64,000 nucleotides of DNA. Source: Duganella sp. BuS-21 (lineage in GTDB: Bacteria; Pseudomonadota; Gammaproteobacteria; Burkholderiales; Burkholderiaceae_D). Below are positions 25,925 through 35,150 of this stretch, in pieces. Made by a program: the position numbers and the translations under genes. The notes beneath the pieces are model-generated. The model did not search any database. It was given only the letters and a program-made list of their open reading frames with translations, and was not told where the DNA came from. The first letter of the stretch is position 1. Each line of letters opens with the position of its first letter. The stretch lies in contig CP097466.1 in assembly GCA_041874725.1 (NCBI GenBank), positions 1,054,001-1,118,000 of the forward strand, given 5' to 3'.

Positions 25925-26368
25925 TTAATCGAGCCGGTTCACCTTGGGGAACTTGGCCAGGAACTCCGGCGGCATCGGCGTGACCTGGCTGCTTTTGTAG
26001 TTGAAGAAAACGAAGCCGTACTTGGCCATGGCCACCAGCCTGGCGTCGCGCGGGCGGGTGATGCGGAAGATGATGTCGCCGCCGTACTGGTTGAAGTCCA
26101 TCACGCCGACCTCGAACACCAGCTGGTCGCGCGCATGGGCTTCGGCGCGGTAGGTGGTGGCGAGGTCGGTGACAATGATGCCGGTGCCGTCCTGGCCCGT
26201 CTCCGGCACGCCGTGTTCGTACAGGAAGCGCGCCCGCGCTTCCGAAATCATCGATATCATCGAGTCGTTGCCGAGGTGGTTGGCGCCGTTGATGTCGGTG
26301 ACGCGCACCGTCAGCTGCGTGGAAAAAATAAACAACTCGTCCGGGAAGTCCAGTTTCAGGCGGGCCAT
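25925..26368 (-). CDS. acyl-CoA thioesterase-like hotdog protein (4HBT superfamily)
   Basis: A 147-aa single hotdog domain. It begins with an amphipathic strand and RVTDINGANHLGNDSMISMISEARARFL, the signature of 4-hydroxybenzoyl-CoA/YbgC-type thioesterases: a His-x-x-N loop followed by the long hot-dog helix. Such enzymes hydrolyse acyl-CoA thioesters in the cytosol. The usual catalytic Asp of the YbgC type (D-x-x-G-H-V-N-N) appears here as D-I-N-G-A-N-H-L, so the active-site loop is somewhat altered. Substrate unknown. Divergent from the membrane-protein gene downstream. Confidence 0.75.
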   Translation of the reverse strand: MARLKLDFPDELFIFSTQLTVRVTDINGANHLGNDSMISMISEARARFLYEHGVPETGQDGTGIIVTDLATTYRAEAHARDQLVFEVGVMDFNQYGGDIIFRITRPRDARLVAMAKYGFVFFNYKSSQVTPMPPEFLAKFPKVNRLD

Positions 26369-26486
26369 GATGCGATCCTCGTTAATGATCCCGCCATTCT
26401 ATCGCAGTCCGCAATAGCCCTTTAGTGGTAAGACCGCGCTGCCGATAGTGTGTACGATCAGCGCATCTTTTACGAAAGGATGCGCC

Positions 26487-26972
26487 ATGATCTACGGACT
26501 TACCACCCTCGGAGTGATCCACACCCTGATCAGCCTGGTCGCGGTGGCGGCGGCGCTGACCGCCTTCGCGCGCGACAAGGGCATCGTCGGCCCCAGCACG
26601 CTCGGCAGGGTTTATATCTGGACCACGGTCCTGACCTGCCTGACCGGCTTCGGCATTTTCCAGCATGGCGGTTTCGGCAAGCCGCACGTGCTGGGCATCG
26701 TGACCTTGCTGGTGCTGGGCGTGGCCTGGCTGGCCGACCAGCGCAAGCTCGGCGCGGCCTCGGCCAAGGTCGCCGTCATCAGCTATTCGCTGACGTTTTT
26801 CTTCCACATGATTCCGGCCGTGACCGAAACCAGCACCCGCCTGCCGCTGGGGGCGCCGCTGTTGCCGGGGCACGAGGCGCCTGAACTGAAGGCCATTACC
26901 GGCGTGATGTTCCTGCTGTTCCTGGCCGGCGTGACATTGCAGCTACGGCGTCTGAAAGCACAGGGAAAATAG
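26487..26972 (+). CDS. uncharacterised integral membrane protein (161 aa)
   Basis: Four or five hydrophobic segments are visible: LGVIHTLISLVAVAAALTAF, VYIWTTVLTCLTGFGIF, HVLGIVTLLVLGVAWLA, VAVISYSLTFFFHMIPAV and ITGVMFLLFLAGVTL. Conserved-looking His residues lie in the first, second and fourth (H12, FQHGGFGKPH, FFHMIP), which could bind haem or a metal, but that is speculation. The ATG at 26487 follows AAAGGA. I do not recognise a named family with certainty. It is transcribed alone, ahead of the GGDEF-EAL gene. Confidence 0.6.
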   Translation: MIYGLTTLGVIHTLISLVAVAAALTAFARDKGIVGPSTLGRVYIWTTVLTCLTGFGIFQHGGFGKPHVLGIVTLLVLGVAWLADQRKLGAASAKVAVISYSLTFFFHMIPAVTETSTRLPLGAPLLPGHEAPELKAITGVMFLLFLAGVTLQLRRLKAQGK

Positions 26973-27028
26973 ATGCAATAAGCACATTTTTATGTCACCA
27001 TGGGAGCTAGCCTTTGCAGGGAGCGCGC

Positions 27029-28864
27029 ATGGAAAGCAGCACCTTACAGGAGCCAGAGGCCGAGCAACGACGCCTGGCTGAACTGTCCCGCTATGCCATT
27101 ACGCTCGATGAATCCGACCCCAAGCTGGACTTGATCACCTCGTTGGCGATCAAGTCGGTGGGGGCGGACATCGGCGGCATCAGCATCGTGTACCAATCGC
27201 AGATCTGGCTGCCGTCGCGGGTGGGCATGGAAGCGCGCCACGTGCCGCGCTCGGGGTCGTTTTGCACCTGGGTCGTGGGCGCCGCCACCGAAGCCGATTT
27301 CTTCGAGGTGGAGGACGCCCGCGCCGACCCGCGCTTCCAGCACAATCCGCTGGTCACGCACGCCCCCCATTACCATCACTACGCCGCCGTGCCGCTGCTC
27401 GGTGCGCGCGGCTATCTGTTGGGTACCCTGTGGGTGATGGGCGCGCGCTCGCGCCGTCTCGATCCGGAACAGGTGATGATGTTGCAGGGCATGGCTCGGC
27501 TGGTGGTCGATACGCTGGAGCTGCGCTATTGCGATGAAGTGACCGGCATGTCCAACCGTCATGTGTTCCTGCACCACCTGCAGCTGGGCCTGGAGCAGAC
27601 CGCGCGCCCGCACGTGGCGGTGGGCTTTGTCGACCTGGCCAACTTCCGCCGCCTCAACGAGGCCTTCGGCCGGGCGCAAGGCGACCTGGTGCTGCGTGAA
27701 ATGGGCGAGCGTCTGGCCGTGTGGGCCGGCGCGGAAAACCTGGTCGGTCATCTGGGCGGCGACCGTTATGCCTTCGCCCTGTTCGGCGAGCGCGAAGAAC
27801 ACGCCGCCTTGCTGGATCAGCTGCGCGAGGTGATCAGCCGGCCGCTTCCGCTGGGCCAGGGCGGCGCCCATGTGCTGCATGCGCGGGTCGGCATCGAGCA
27901 TCACGACACGCCGTACAGCGGTTCGGCGGTGGCGCTGCTGGATGCGGCCGACACGGCGTCGTCGTCCATCGCCGGCCATCTGCAGCGCACCACGGTCAAG
28001 GAATACGGCGCCGAACTGCTGACGCGCTCGCACATGGTGTTCGAGCTGCAGGGCGCACTCGATGGCGAGGGCCGGCACGGCGTGCTGGCGGCGCACTACC
28101 AGCCGCAGGTCGATTACACGCGCGGCATCCTGATCGGGCTGGAGGCGCTGGTGCGCTGGCAGCATCCGGCGCGCGGCATGGTGTTCCCCAATAGTTTCAT
28201 TCCGCTGGCCGAAAGCACCGACAAGATCTACCAGCTCGACATGCTGGTGCTGGCGCAGGTCTGCCGCGACATGCGCGCCTGGCTCGACGCCGGGTTGCCG
28301 GTGGTGCCGGTGTCGCTGAATTTTTCGCGCCGCTCGCTGCTGCACCCGCAAGTGATCGGCGACCTCACGCGGCTACTGACGCATTACGACATTCCGGGCC
28401 ACATGCTGGAGTTCGAGGTGACCGAGAGCCAGCTGCTGGAAACGGTGGAGCTGGTGGCGCCGCGCGTGGCGGAGTTCCGCGCGCTCGGTGCGCGCATCGC
28501 GGTCGATGATTTCGGCACCGGTTATTCCAATCTCGATGCGATCAGCAGTTTCCCGTTCGACCGGCTCAAGGTGGACCGGCAGTTTGTCAACGGCGTGGCC
28601 AGCAGCGAGAAGGTGGCCGGCTTGTTCCATCTGATCCAGGGCATCGCGGAACTGTTCAAGGCCGAGCTGCTGTGCGAAGGACTGGAGGAGGAGGCCGACC
28701 TGCAGTGGCTGGCGCAGCGCGGCGCCGACCGCGTGCAGGGCTGGTACTTCAGCGCGGCGCGCACGCCGGAAGCCATCGTGCGCATCCTGACGCAGCTGCG
28801 CGACCGTGCGGCCGATGCGCAGCCGCTGACGGTGGCGCAACTGCGCGCCTTGCTGCGGACTTAG
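27029..28864 (+). CDS. GAF-GGDEF-EAL protein, probable c-di-GMP phosphodiesterase
   Basis: A 611-aa cytoplasmic protein. The N-terminal GAF domain (about 20-170) has the FCTWVVG and HHYAAVPLLGARGYLLGTLWV motifs. In the GGDEF domain the signature is degenerate: GGDRY at 243-247, so cyclase activity is unlikely. The EAL domain keeps the key features: EAL at 372-374 (GLEALVRWQHP), NFSRRSL, EVTES, DDFGTGYSNL, a Lys-x-Asp in KVDRQF, and CEGLEEEADL. It is expected to hydrolyse c-di-GMP under GAF control. The ATG follows GGGAG. A REP-like inverted pair follows the stop. Confidence 0.9.
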   Translation: MESSTLQEPEAEQRRLAELSRYAITLDESDPKLDLITSLAIKSVGADIGGISIVYQSQIWLPSRVGMEARHVPRSGSFCTWVVGAATEADFFEVEDARADPRFQHNPLVTHAPHYHHYAAVPLLGARGYLLGTLWVMGARSRRLDPEQVMMLQGMARLVVDTLELRYCDEVTGMSNRHVFLHHLQLGLEQTARPHVAVGFVDLANFRRLNEAFGRAQGDLVLREMGERLAVWAGAENLVGHLGGDRYAFALFGEREEHAALLDQLREVISRPLPLGQGGAHVLHARVGIEHHDTPYSGSAVALLDAADTASSSIAGHLQRTTVKEYGAELLTRSHMVFELQGALDGEGRHGVLAAHYQPQVDYTRGILIGLEALVRWQHPARGMVFPNSFIPLAESTDKIYQLDMLVLAQVCRDMRAWLDAGLPVVPVSLNFSRRSLLHPQVIGDLTRLLTHYDIPGHMLEFEVTESQLLETVELVAPRVAEFRALGARIAVDDFGTGYSNLDAISSFPFDRLKVDRQFVNGVASSEKVAGLFHLIQGIAELFKAELLCEGLEEEADLQWLAQRGADRVQGWYFSAARTPEAIVRILTQLRDRAADAQPLTVAQLRALLRT

Positions 28865-28876
28865 CGTGCGGTCCCG

Positions 28877-28958
28877 CCGTCATTCCCGCGCAAGCGGGAA
28901 TCCATGCCGAACCGGCAAACAAGCGGCCTATGGATTCCCGCGTGCGCGGGAATGACGG
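28877..28958. repeat. REP-like inverted pair between convergent genes
   Basis: The 29-base arms at 28877-28905 and 28930-28958 are inverted copies with one mismatch; both start CCGTCATTCCCGCG when read inward. Each arm itself is a small hairpin (TTCCCGCG...CGGGAA). The same arm type occurs in the MITE interior and at 63260-63340. Located between two convergent genes, it may act as a bidirectional transcript end. Confidence 0.85.
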
Positions 28959-28964
28959 GGTTGA

Positions 28965-29666
28965 CTACAGCTGCTCGCCGAGGAACAGCAGCGAGTTGCC
29001 GTGCGCCTGAGCGGCGGCGCGCTGGTTGTAGGCGCTGCGGTGGTTGCAGTTGAAGCCGTGCTCGGCGCCGTCGTAGACGTGGATCTCGACTTCTTCATTG
29101 TTGTCGAAGGCTTCGGCGATGCTCTTCACGGCGTCGAGCGGGATGTGGCTGTCGGCGGCGCCGAAGTGCATCACCATCGGCACCTTGATTTCCGGCACGC
29201 GCTGCAGCGCGTTCTGGATGCCGCCGCCGTAGTAGCACACGGCGGCGTCGACCAGGCCGTTGGCGGCGGTGTGGAAGGACAGGCGGCCGCCGAAGCAGTA
29301 GCCGATCGAAGCGAGCTTCTGGCCGGCCGCGCCGTCCAGGCCGCGCAGCACCTTGATGGTGGCGGCGATGTCGGCTTGGGCCTTCGCGAAGTCGGTGGCC
29401 TGCATCAGTTCCACGGCGCGCTTCCAGCTGGCGTCGTCGTAACCGAGTTCGATGCGGGCGCCTTCGCGCCAGAACAGGTCCGGCGCCAGCACCACGTAGC
29501 CGTCGGCTGCGTACTGGTCGGCGACGTTGCGGATGTGCTGGTTGACGCCGAAGATTTCCTGCAGCAGCACGATGGCCGGGCCCTTGCCGCCGCGTGGCAG
29601 CGACAGGTAGGCGCCGAAGCTGCCATCGGCTGTTTCAATATCGATCCACTGTGCGTTGGTTTCCAT
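28965..29666 (-). CDS. dienelactone hydrolase family protein
   Basis: A 233-aa alpha/beta hydrolase of the dienelactone hydrolase type. The nucleophile is Cys124 in GYCFGG, the hallmark of the family. The remaining triad members are an Asp in HFGAADSHIP and His203 in DGAEHGF. The N-terminal LLQEIFGVNQHIRNVADQYAADGYVVLAPDLFWREG block, with a conserved Glu, is also characteristic. Classical members open dienelactone in chlorocatechol degradation, but no aromatic pathway gene is nearby, so this is probably a general carboxyester or lactone hydrolase. Cytoplasmic; no signal peptide. Confidence 0.9.
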   Translation of the reverse strand: METNAQWIDIETADGSFGAYLSLPRGGKGPAIVLLQEIFGVNQHIRNVADQYAADGYVVLAPDLFWREGARIELGYDDASWKRAVELMQATDFAKAQADIAATIKVLRGLDGAAGQKLASIGYCFGGRLSFHTAANGLVDAAVCYYGGGIQNALQRVPEIKVPMVMHFGAADSHIPLDAVKSIAEAFDNNEEVEIHVYDGAEHGFNCNHRSAYNQRAAAQAHGNSLLFLGEQL

Positions 29667-29734
29667 GGTGTCCTTGGGTTTGAGATTCGCAAAGCGGCCA
29701 TCGTAACCCGAAACGCGTCGCCTTGCAGCGCGGC

Positions 29735-32700
29735 TTAATACACTTCGCGCGTGTATATCACCGGGCCGGAACGGTAGACGCCGAAGGTTGCACGGCCGCT
29801 GGTGGACGGCAGGCCGGGGATCAGGTCGCTCAGCGGCGTGTTGGGTTTGTTCAGGTGGACCTCGGCCGAACCGATGCCGGTCAATGTCGGCACCGGCGCG
29901 GCCAGGCGGAAGCTTCCCTTGCCCTTGGTCACGGTCAGCTTGGCTGTGGTATTGGCCAGGTCAACGGTTGCGCAGCTGCCGTCGGGCTTTTTCAATTTGT
30001 TCTGGCAGTTCGCGTAGCCGAACTTCACGCTGACGGCGTCGCTGCTGGTGCCCTCTACCTGCGGATTGAAGACGTAACCGCCTGGCACGTAGTACTGGGC
30101 GCTGACGGACACGGGCAACGGCGCGGTCGGTGAACCGTGGGCGTTGGCTACCAACAGACGGCCGCTGACCACGGTCAACGCCGCCTCCACCGAGTCGCTG
30201 GCGATGCTGCGTTTGGAGGTGGCCCCATCGGTGTCGGTCGCCCGCAGGTAGATTAGAACCGGAATCAAGTCGGGTGGCGTGGGGTAGGCCGATGGCAGCG
30301 TGAAGGAGGGCAGGTTGGCAGCGGTCAGCGTACCGGTGGCGGTACCGATTTTTGTGGTCGAGTCGATCGGGAAAGTAAACGTGGTCGCTCCGGCGGTTTT
30401 GTCACTCCACGCCAGCGTGCCATTGGCGGCGGCGAGACTGCCTTTGGCCTGGTGGGCGCTCAGGGTGACCCGTCTGGACAACGCGCCCGCGTAGTTGGTG
30501 GTCAGGGCCGGCGTGCTCGCGCCGTTGTAGGCCAGCACTTTCACATAGAAGGGCTGGACTGAATTGATAAAGCTACCGGTCCTGATGACGGTGCCGCTGG
30601 CGGTGGCGGCATAGCAGGGATTGACGCCATCGGCCAGCGGCGTACCGTTGACCACACAATCCATGCTGCGCCCAAGGGTGCCGGTGATCTCGGTGTTCGG
30701 CACCAGCACGGTGTCGAAGTGGTCGGGAATGAAGCGGCCGATGAACTGCGACTCGACAGCTGGCTTGAAGGCCGCGATCTGGTGGTTCAGGTAATAGTCT
30801 CCCACCAGCGCCGGCGTCAGCTTGATGGCGCCGACGTCGCTGAAACTGGCCGAGGCGCTCGGCGCCTTGTGCAGCGTGGAGTAGCTGAATGCCCCAAACG
30901 TCGGCAAACCGTTGGTGAGCGTGGCCTCGCCAGGATTGACGGTAAACGTCATGTTGAAGGCAGGCGGCGCGCTTTCCTTGCCGAAGTTGACAGTGTCGAC
31001 GCCCGCGTAGTTACGCGCGATCACGCTAAGGGTGAAATTCTCGCTGGCCTTGGCGAAGAAGGCGGTTGGCGCGGCGCTCAAAGCGGTAGGGCCGATGATG
31101 GTGCCCGCCGCGCTGGTCGCTTTCAACAGCAGCGTGGCCGGCGCGGCCATGAAGGAGCCGCTGCCGCTGGCGGTGTAACTGGGCTTGGTGATGCTGGCGT
31201 TCAATCCGACCAATCCCACTTCCGCATATTCCAGCGCGACCGTGGCTAGCCCTGCGGCGTTGAAGGTGAACGGCACGCTGACCGCGCTGCCGTCCACGCC
31301 CTGGCCGCAGGTGGCGCTGCGCGTCCCCATCTTCACAGGCGCATCGGTTCTCGCACTGGCGGGATTGCTGAACTTGCAGGACATGTCGACATCGACCGTC
31401 TGGCTAGCCACCAGCGGCACGCAACTCTGGTTGCCGGCCGAGGCGGTCAGCGCTTCGACCGTCACCAGCACACCCGGCTTCATCGAGATGTGATTGGTGC
31501 CGCTGACCTTTAGGCCGGTGGTCTTGAAATCCATCGCGCAGGCTGCGCCGTTGCCGCTGTTAATGCAGGTGCTGGCGTTGGTGGCGCCGCTGGCCGACAG
31601 GGTGGAGATGCCCGGCGTTTTGTTCTCCACCGTGGCGGCGGTGTTGACGCCACCGCTGATGGCAAACGCCTTCCCGCCCGGCTGCAGCGTGGCCTCGACG
31701 TTGCCGGTGTAGTGCGGCGCGGTGCAGGCGGCGTTGGCGCAGGCGGTCACCGTCACGGTCTGCGGCTGGCAGGTCAGGGCGGTGCCGCTGTGGCTGATCT
31801 GGAAGTGGTGCGGCAAACTGGGCGGCGGCGAACCGCAGGTCGGGTTGTAGCTGGAGTCGGCCTTGGTCACGCAGCTGCAGCCCACGGCGCCGGGACCGGT
31901 GCAGGTGATGGTCTTGGTGACGGCCGCGCCCCAGTCCAGGTAGATGGCGTTGACCGCCGCGTTGCCGTTGACGGTGGCGTTGCTCGAGTGCGTGTTGACG
32001 TTGCGCGCCGACAGGTCGCCGTTGATGGTGGTGCCCGATCCCATGTCGACGTCGCCGGTCATGGTGACACTGCCGTTAATCACCGCTCCCGAGGCGCGCA
32101 TGGTCAGCGAACCGCCCTTGACGGTGCCGGTGACGGTGTTGCCGCTGCCGATGTCGAGCGAGGTGCTGGCGGTGATATTGCCCTTGACCGTGGAGCTGGA
32201 AGGGCTCAGCGTCACCACCGGCGAGGTGACGTTGCCGTTCACCGTGCTGCCGGAGGCCAGCGTGAACGAGGTGCTGGCCGTGACGTTGCCGTTGACCGTC
32301 ACCGGCGAGGTCGAGGTGATGGTGGTGCCGCTGACGTTGCCGCCCACCGTCAGGCCCGAGCCCATGGCCACGGTGGTGGTGGCGGTGATGGCGCCGCCGA
32401 TGGTGCCGGGCGAATTGGTCTGGACCGCGTTGGCGGTGACGTTGCCGTTGACCTTGATGGCCGAGCCCAGGTCCGCCAGCCCGCTCACATTCACCGAGCC
32501 GGTGATGGTGACGCCCGAGTTGGTGCTGATGCTGGCCGCAACGATCGAGCCGTTGATGGTGACGCTGGAGCCCAGCTTGAAGCTGCCGCCCGCCGTGAGG
32601 GTGCTGCCGCCGGTGCTGACGCTGGCCGGATTGATGCCCGACAAGTCGAGGTTGCCGCTGGTTTGCAGCGCGCCGGTGGCGCTGATCGTCAGGCCCTGGT

Positions 32701-32920
32701 TGTAGCTGGGCGCAAAGCTGGTCATGACCACCGTGTAGCCGCCGGCGATGACGACGACGTCGGTGGGGCCGATGGCGAAACTGCCGGTGCAGTTATAGGT
32801 ACTGGCGCTCAGCGGGCAGTTGGCGACAGCGCCGCCGTTGAAGTTAACGTTGGCCGCGGATGCCGGCGCGGCCGTCATCAATGTGGTTAAAACGATAAGC
32901 CATCCGAAAATTGATTTCAT
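29735..32920 (-). CDS. MshQ-like DUF6701 domain-containing exported protein
   Basis: A 1061-aa secreted or surface protein. The signal peptide (cleavage after APASA) is followed by a repetitive beta-helix-like region at about 80-340 built of VNGNVTA/GGNVSG-type 15-20 residue rungs. A Cys-containing linker (CTGPGAVGCSCVTKADSSYNP) comes next. The C-terminal two-thirds resemble the DUF6701 region of MshQ, a protein associated with MSHA-type IV pili (LTVVSGRLLVANAHGSPTAPLPVSVSAQYY). No other msh or pilin genes are present here, so this is an orphan. A role in adhesion is plausible. Confidence 0.75.
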   Translation of the reverse strand: MKSIFGWLIVLTTLMTAAPASAANVNFNGGAVANCPLSASTYNCTGSFAIGPTDVVVIAGGYTVVMTSFAPSYNQGLTISATGALQTSGNLDLSGINPASVSTGGSTLTAGGSFKLGSSVTINGSIVAASISTNSGVTITGSVNVSGLADLGSAIKVNGNVTANAVQTNSPGTIGGAITATTTVAMGSGLTVGGNVSGTTITSTSPVTVNGNVTASTSFTLASGSTVNGNVTSPVVTLSPSSSTVKGNITASTSLDIGSGNTVTGTVKGGSLTMRASGAVINGSVTMTGDVDMGSGTTINGDLSARNVNTHSSNATVNGNAAVNAIYLDWGAAVTKTITCTGPGAVGCSCVTKADSSYNPTCGSPPPSLPHHFQISHSGTALTCQPQTVTVTACANAACTAPHYTGNVEATLQPGGKAFAISGGVNTAATVENKTPGISTLSASGATNASTCINSGNGAACAMDFKTTGLKVSGTNHISMKPGVLVTVEALTASAGNQSCVPLVASQTVDVDMSCKFSNPASARTDAPVKMGTRSATCGQGVDGSAVSVPFTFNAAGLATVALEYAEVGLVGLNASITKPSYTASGSGSFMAAPATLLLKATSAAGTIIGPTALSAAPTAFFAKASENFTLSVIARNYAGVDTVNFGKESAPPAFNMTFTVNPGEATLTNGLPTFGAFSYSTLHKAPSASASFSDVGAIKLTPALVGDYYLNHQIAAFKPAVESQFIGRFIPDHFDTVLVPNTEITGTLGRSMDCVVNGTPLADGVNPCYAATASGTVIRTGSFINSVQPFYVKVLAYNGASTPALTTNYAGALSRRVTLSAHQAKGSLAAANGTLAWSDKTAGATTFTFPIDSTTKIGTATGTLTAANLPSFTLPSAYPTPPDLIPVLIYLRATDTDGATSKRSIASDSVEAALTVVSGRLLVANAHGSPTAPLPVSVSAQYYVPGGYVFNPQVEGTSSDAVSVKFGYANCQNKLKKPDGSCATVDLANTTAKLTVTKGKGSFRLAAPVPTLTGIGSAEVHLNKPNTPLSDLIPGLPSTSGRATFGVYRSGPVIYTREVY

Positions 32921-32978
32921 TCGATCACCTGAGCATGCCTGCCCGAATTATAGGCGGACATGCCCGGCAACCGTGTAA

Positions 32979-34586
32979 TTAACGTTTGACCTTGCCGAAG
33001 GCGTCGCCTGCCTTCCACGTTTGCATGGTCGGTGCGTTGGCCACGTGGTAGCCCAGGTTGAGCGTGAACTGGGCTTGCTGCACCATGCCCGACAGGTCCC
33101 AGTCGGCGTGGTATTGGTCGCTCGGCTGGTGGTAATCCTGCTTGAAGGCCACCAGGCGGGCGCGGTTGCGCTCCTGGTTGTCGGTGAAGTCGAAGTAGCC
33201 GTCGCCCGAGAACACGGCCGAGCCGACGTTAAACGCCGGCACGCCGGCCTTGGCGAAGCTGAAGTGGTCGGCGCGGAAATAGGCGCCCGACAGGTCGGGA
33301 ATGGCCGGCGCCAGCTTCAGGCCCATCTGCTTGGCCACCACCTCGGCCGCCGCGTACAGGCTGCTGCGCTCGGCGCCGGCGACGCCGATGTCGCGCGTCT
33401 TGCCGACGAAGTTCATGGAGTCGAGGTTGAGGTCGGCCGAGGTTTTGTCCAGCGGCCAGGCCGGGTTGCGGATATAGGCGATGCTGCCGAGGAAGCCGGT
33501 CTCCTCGCCGGCCGGCCACAGGAACACCTGGCTGCGCTTGGCCGGATGCTTGACCGCCTCCTGCGCCATGGCCAGCAGGGCGGCCACGCCGGAACCGTTG
33601 TCGATGGCGCCGTTCCAGATATTGTCGCCCTGCTTGCTGTCGTCGATGCCCAGGTGGTCCCAGTGCGCCGAGTAGACCACGGCTTCCGATTTCAGCTTGG
33701 CGTCGGTGCCGGGCACGATGCCGACCACGTTGTACTGCTCGATCTGGCGGATCTTGCTCTTCACCTCGGCGCGCAGCTTGAGCTTGAGGTCGACCGGGCG
33801 GAAATCGCTGCGTTCGGCGTCGGCGCGCAGCTGGTCGAGGTCGAAGCCGCCGGCGGCGAACAGGGCGCGCGCGGTGTCTTCCTGCAGCCAGCCTTCCAGC
33901 GGATTGCCGCTGCCGGCCAGGTGGAAGCGCTCGTGCGCGAAGCTGGTGGCGGGCACGCTCCAGCCGTAGGAGGCGGACGGCGTGGTGTGGATCAGCAGCA
34001 CGCCGGCCGCGCCCTGGCGCACCGCTTCTTCATACTTGTACATCCAGCGGCCGTAATAGGTGTAGGCCTTGCCGGCGAAGCGGTTCGGCTCGGCGGCGGT
34101 CGGCTGCGGATCGTTCACCATCATCACCAGCAGCTTGCCCTTCATGTCGACGCCCTTGTAGTCGTCCCACTTTTCTTCCGGGGCGACGGCGCCGTAGCCG
34201 ACGAACACCACCGGCGCATCGACCGTGATGTCTTCCTTGCCGCCCATGGTGCCGATCAGGATCTCGGTGCCGATGGCCGGCGTCAGCTCCTTGCCGTTGT
34301 CGGCGCTGACGCGCACGGAGCTGCCGGGCAGCAGCTTGCTGCCTTCGGCCTTGACCAGCTGGCGGTAGCTGCCGTCGGCCAGCGGCTTGAGGCCGAGCAC
34401 CGCCGCCTGCGTCTCCAGGTAGCGCACGGTCAGGTCGCCGCCGCGCTGGCCGGTGCCGCGGCCTTCGAGCAGATCGTCGGCCAGGAAGGACAGGTGGGCG
34501 CGCAGCGGCGCTTCGGCGACGATCGGTTGCCGGGCGTGGGCCTGCAAGGCCAGGCCGGCGGCGAGGGCGATAACTGGAAGACGCAT
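32979..34586 (-). CDS. M28 family zinc metallopeptidase (exported aminopeptidase)
   Basis: A 535-aa peptidase with a signal peptide (MRLPVIALAAGLALQAHA). An N-terminal helical part carries HLSFLADDLLEGRGTGQRG, which is typical of the family, and a PA-domain-like insert lies at about 130-260. The catalytic di-zinc domain shows His308 in SAHWDHLG, Asp329 in GAIDNGSG, Glu361-Glu362 in AGEETG, Asp in LNLDSMN and a C-terminal His (DYHQPSDQYH). It removes N-terminal residues from peptides in the periplasm or outside. The gene is transcribed divergently from an SDR pseudogene. Confidence 0.92.
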   Translation of the reverse strand: MRLPVIALAAGLALQAHARQPIVAEAPLRAHLSFLADDLLEGRGTGQRGGDLTVRYLETQAAVLGLKPLADGSYRQLVKAEGSKLLPGSSVRVSADNGKELTPAIGTEILIGTMGGKEDITVDAPVVFVGYGAVAPEEKWDDYKGVDMKGKLLVMMVNDPQPTAAEPNRFAGKAYTYYGRWMYKYEEAVRQGAAGVLLIHTTPSASYGWSVPATSFAHERFHLAGSGNPLEGWLQEDTARALFAAGGFDLDQLRADAERSDFRPVDLKLKLRAEVKSKIRQIEQYNVVGIVPGTDAKLKSEAVVYSAHWDHLGIDDSKQGDNIWNGAIDNGSGVAALLAMAQEAVKHPAKRSQVFLWPAGEETGFLGSIAYIRNPAWPLDKTSADLNLDSMNFVGKTRDIGVAGAERSSLYAAAEVVAKQMGLKLAPAIPDLSGAYFRADHFSFAKAGVPAFNVGSAVFSGDGYFDFTDNQERNRARLVAFKQDYHQPSDQYHADWDLSGMVQQAQFTLNLGYHVANAPTMQTWKAGDAFGKVKR

Positions 34587-34651
34587 ATTTACTCCATGGT
34601 TTGGTACGGAAGGCGGTAATCTTACTGTAAATCGACCAATAGAGGAGACCT

Positions 34652-35044
34652 ATGAAAACCATCATCACCACCGGCGCATCGGACGGCATCGGCGCGTAAG
34701 TCGCGCGGCAACTGGCGCGCAGGCATGGTGCGCAAGTGGCGCTGGTGCTGGCGGCGCAGTGCGCGCAGGCGGGCGCGCCGGGACGCACGGCCTACAGCGC
34801 CACCAAGTTCGCCATGGGCGGCTTCAACGCCGCCGGCGGCGCTCTGGGCAGCAGCAGCCTGAAGGAAGACAAGGCGATGCCGGTGGAGGAGTGCGCGTCG
34901 CTGATCATCGACGGCATGGAGAGGCGCAAGCGCGAGGTGGTGATGTCGGCCAAAGGCAGGCTGGGCCGCTGGATGAAACTGATCGCGCCGGGGCTGGTGG
35001 AAAAGATGGCCCTGGTGGCGCTCAAGGACGACGTGAAACCTTGA
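34652..35044 (+). pseudogene. broken short-chain dehydrogenase (SDR) gene
   Basis: The frame opens with ATG after GGAG and encodes MKTIITTGASDGIGA, the SDR cofactor-binding start, then an in-frame TAA at 34697-34699. The same frame continues: VARQLARRHGAQVALVLAA, then jumps to GRTAYSATKFAMGGF (the active-site Tyr-x-x-x-Lys region), and jumps again to SSLKEDKAMPVEECASLIIDGMERRK, the C-terminal part. The catalytic Ser region and most of the middle are missing, so only about 130 of some 260 codons remain. The frame is kept through both deletions. It cannot make a working SDR. Confidence 0.85.
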
Positions 35045-35150
35045 TTGTAAGCATTTGTAATGTCCGTCAACTCATCCATTCGAGACCGCGTTTTTTGCTC
35101 ATGCGAGACGGGAATTATCCCGACGCCGAACCCCGAAAAGGAACACTATC

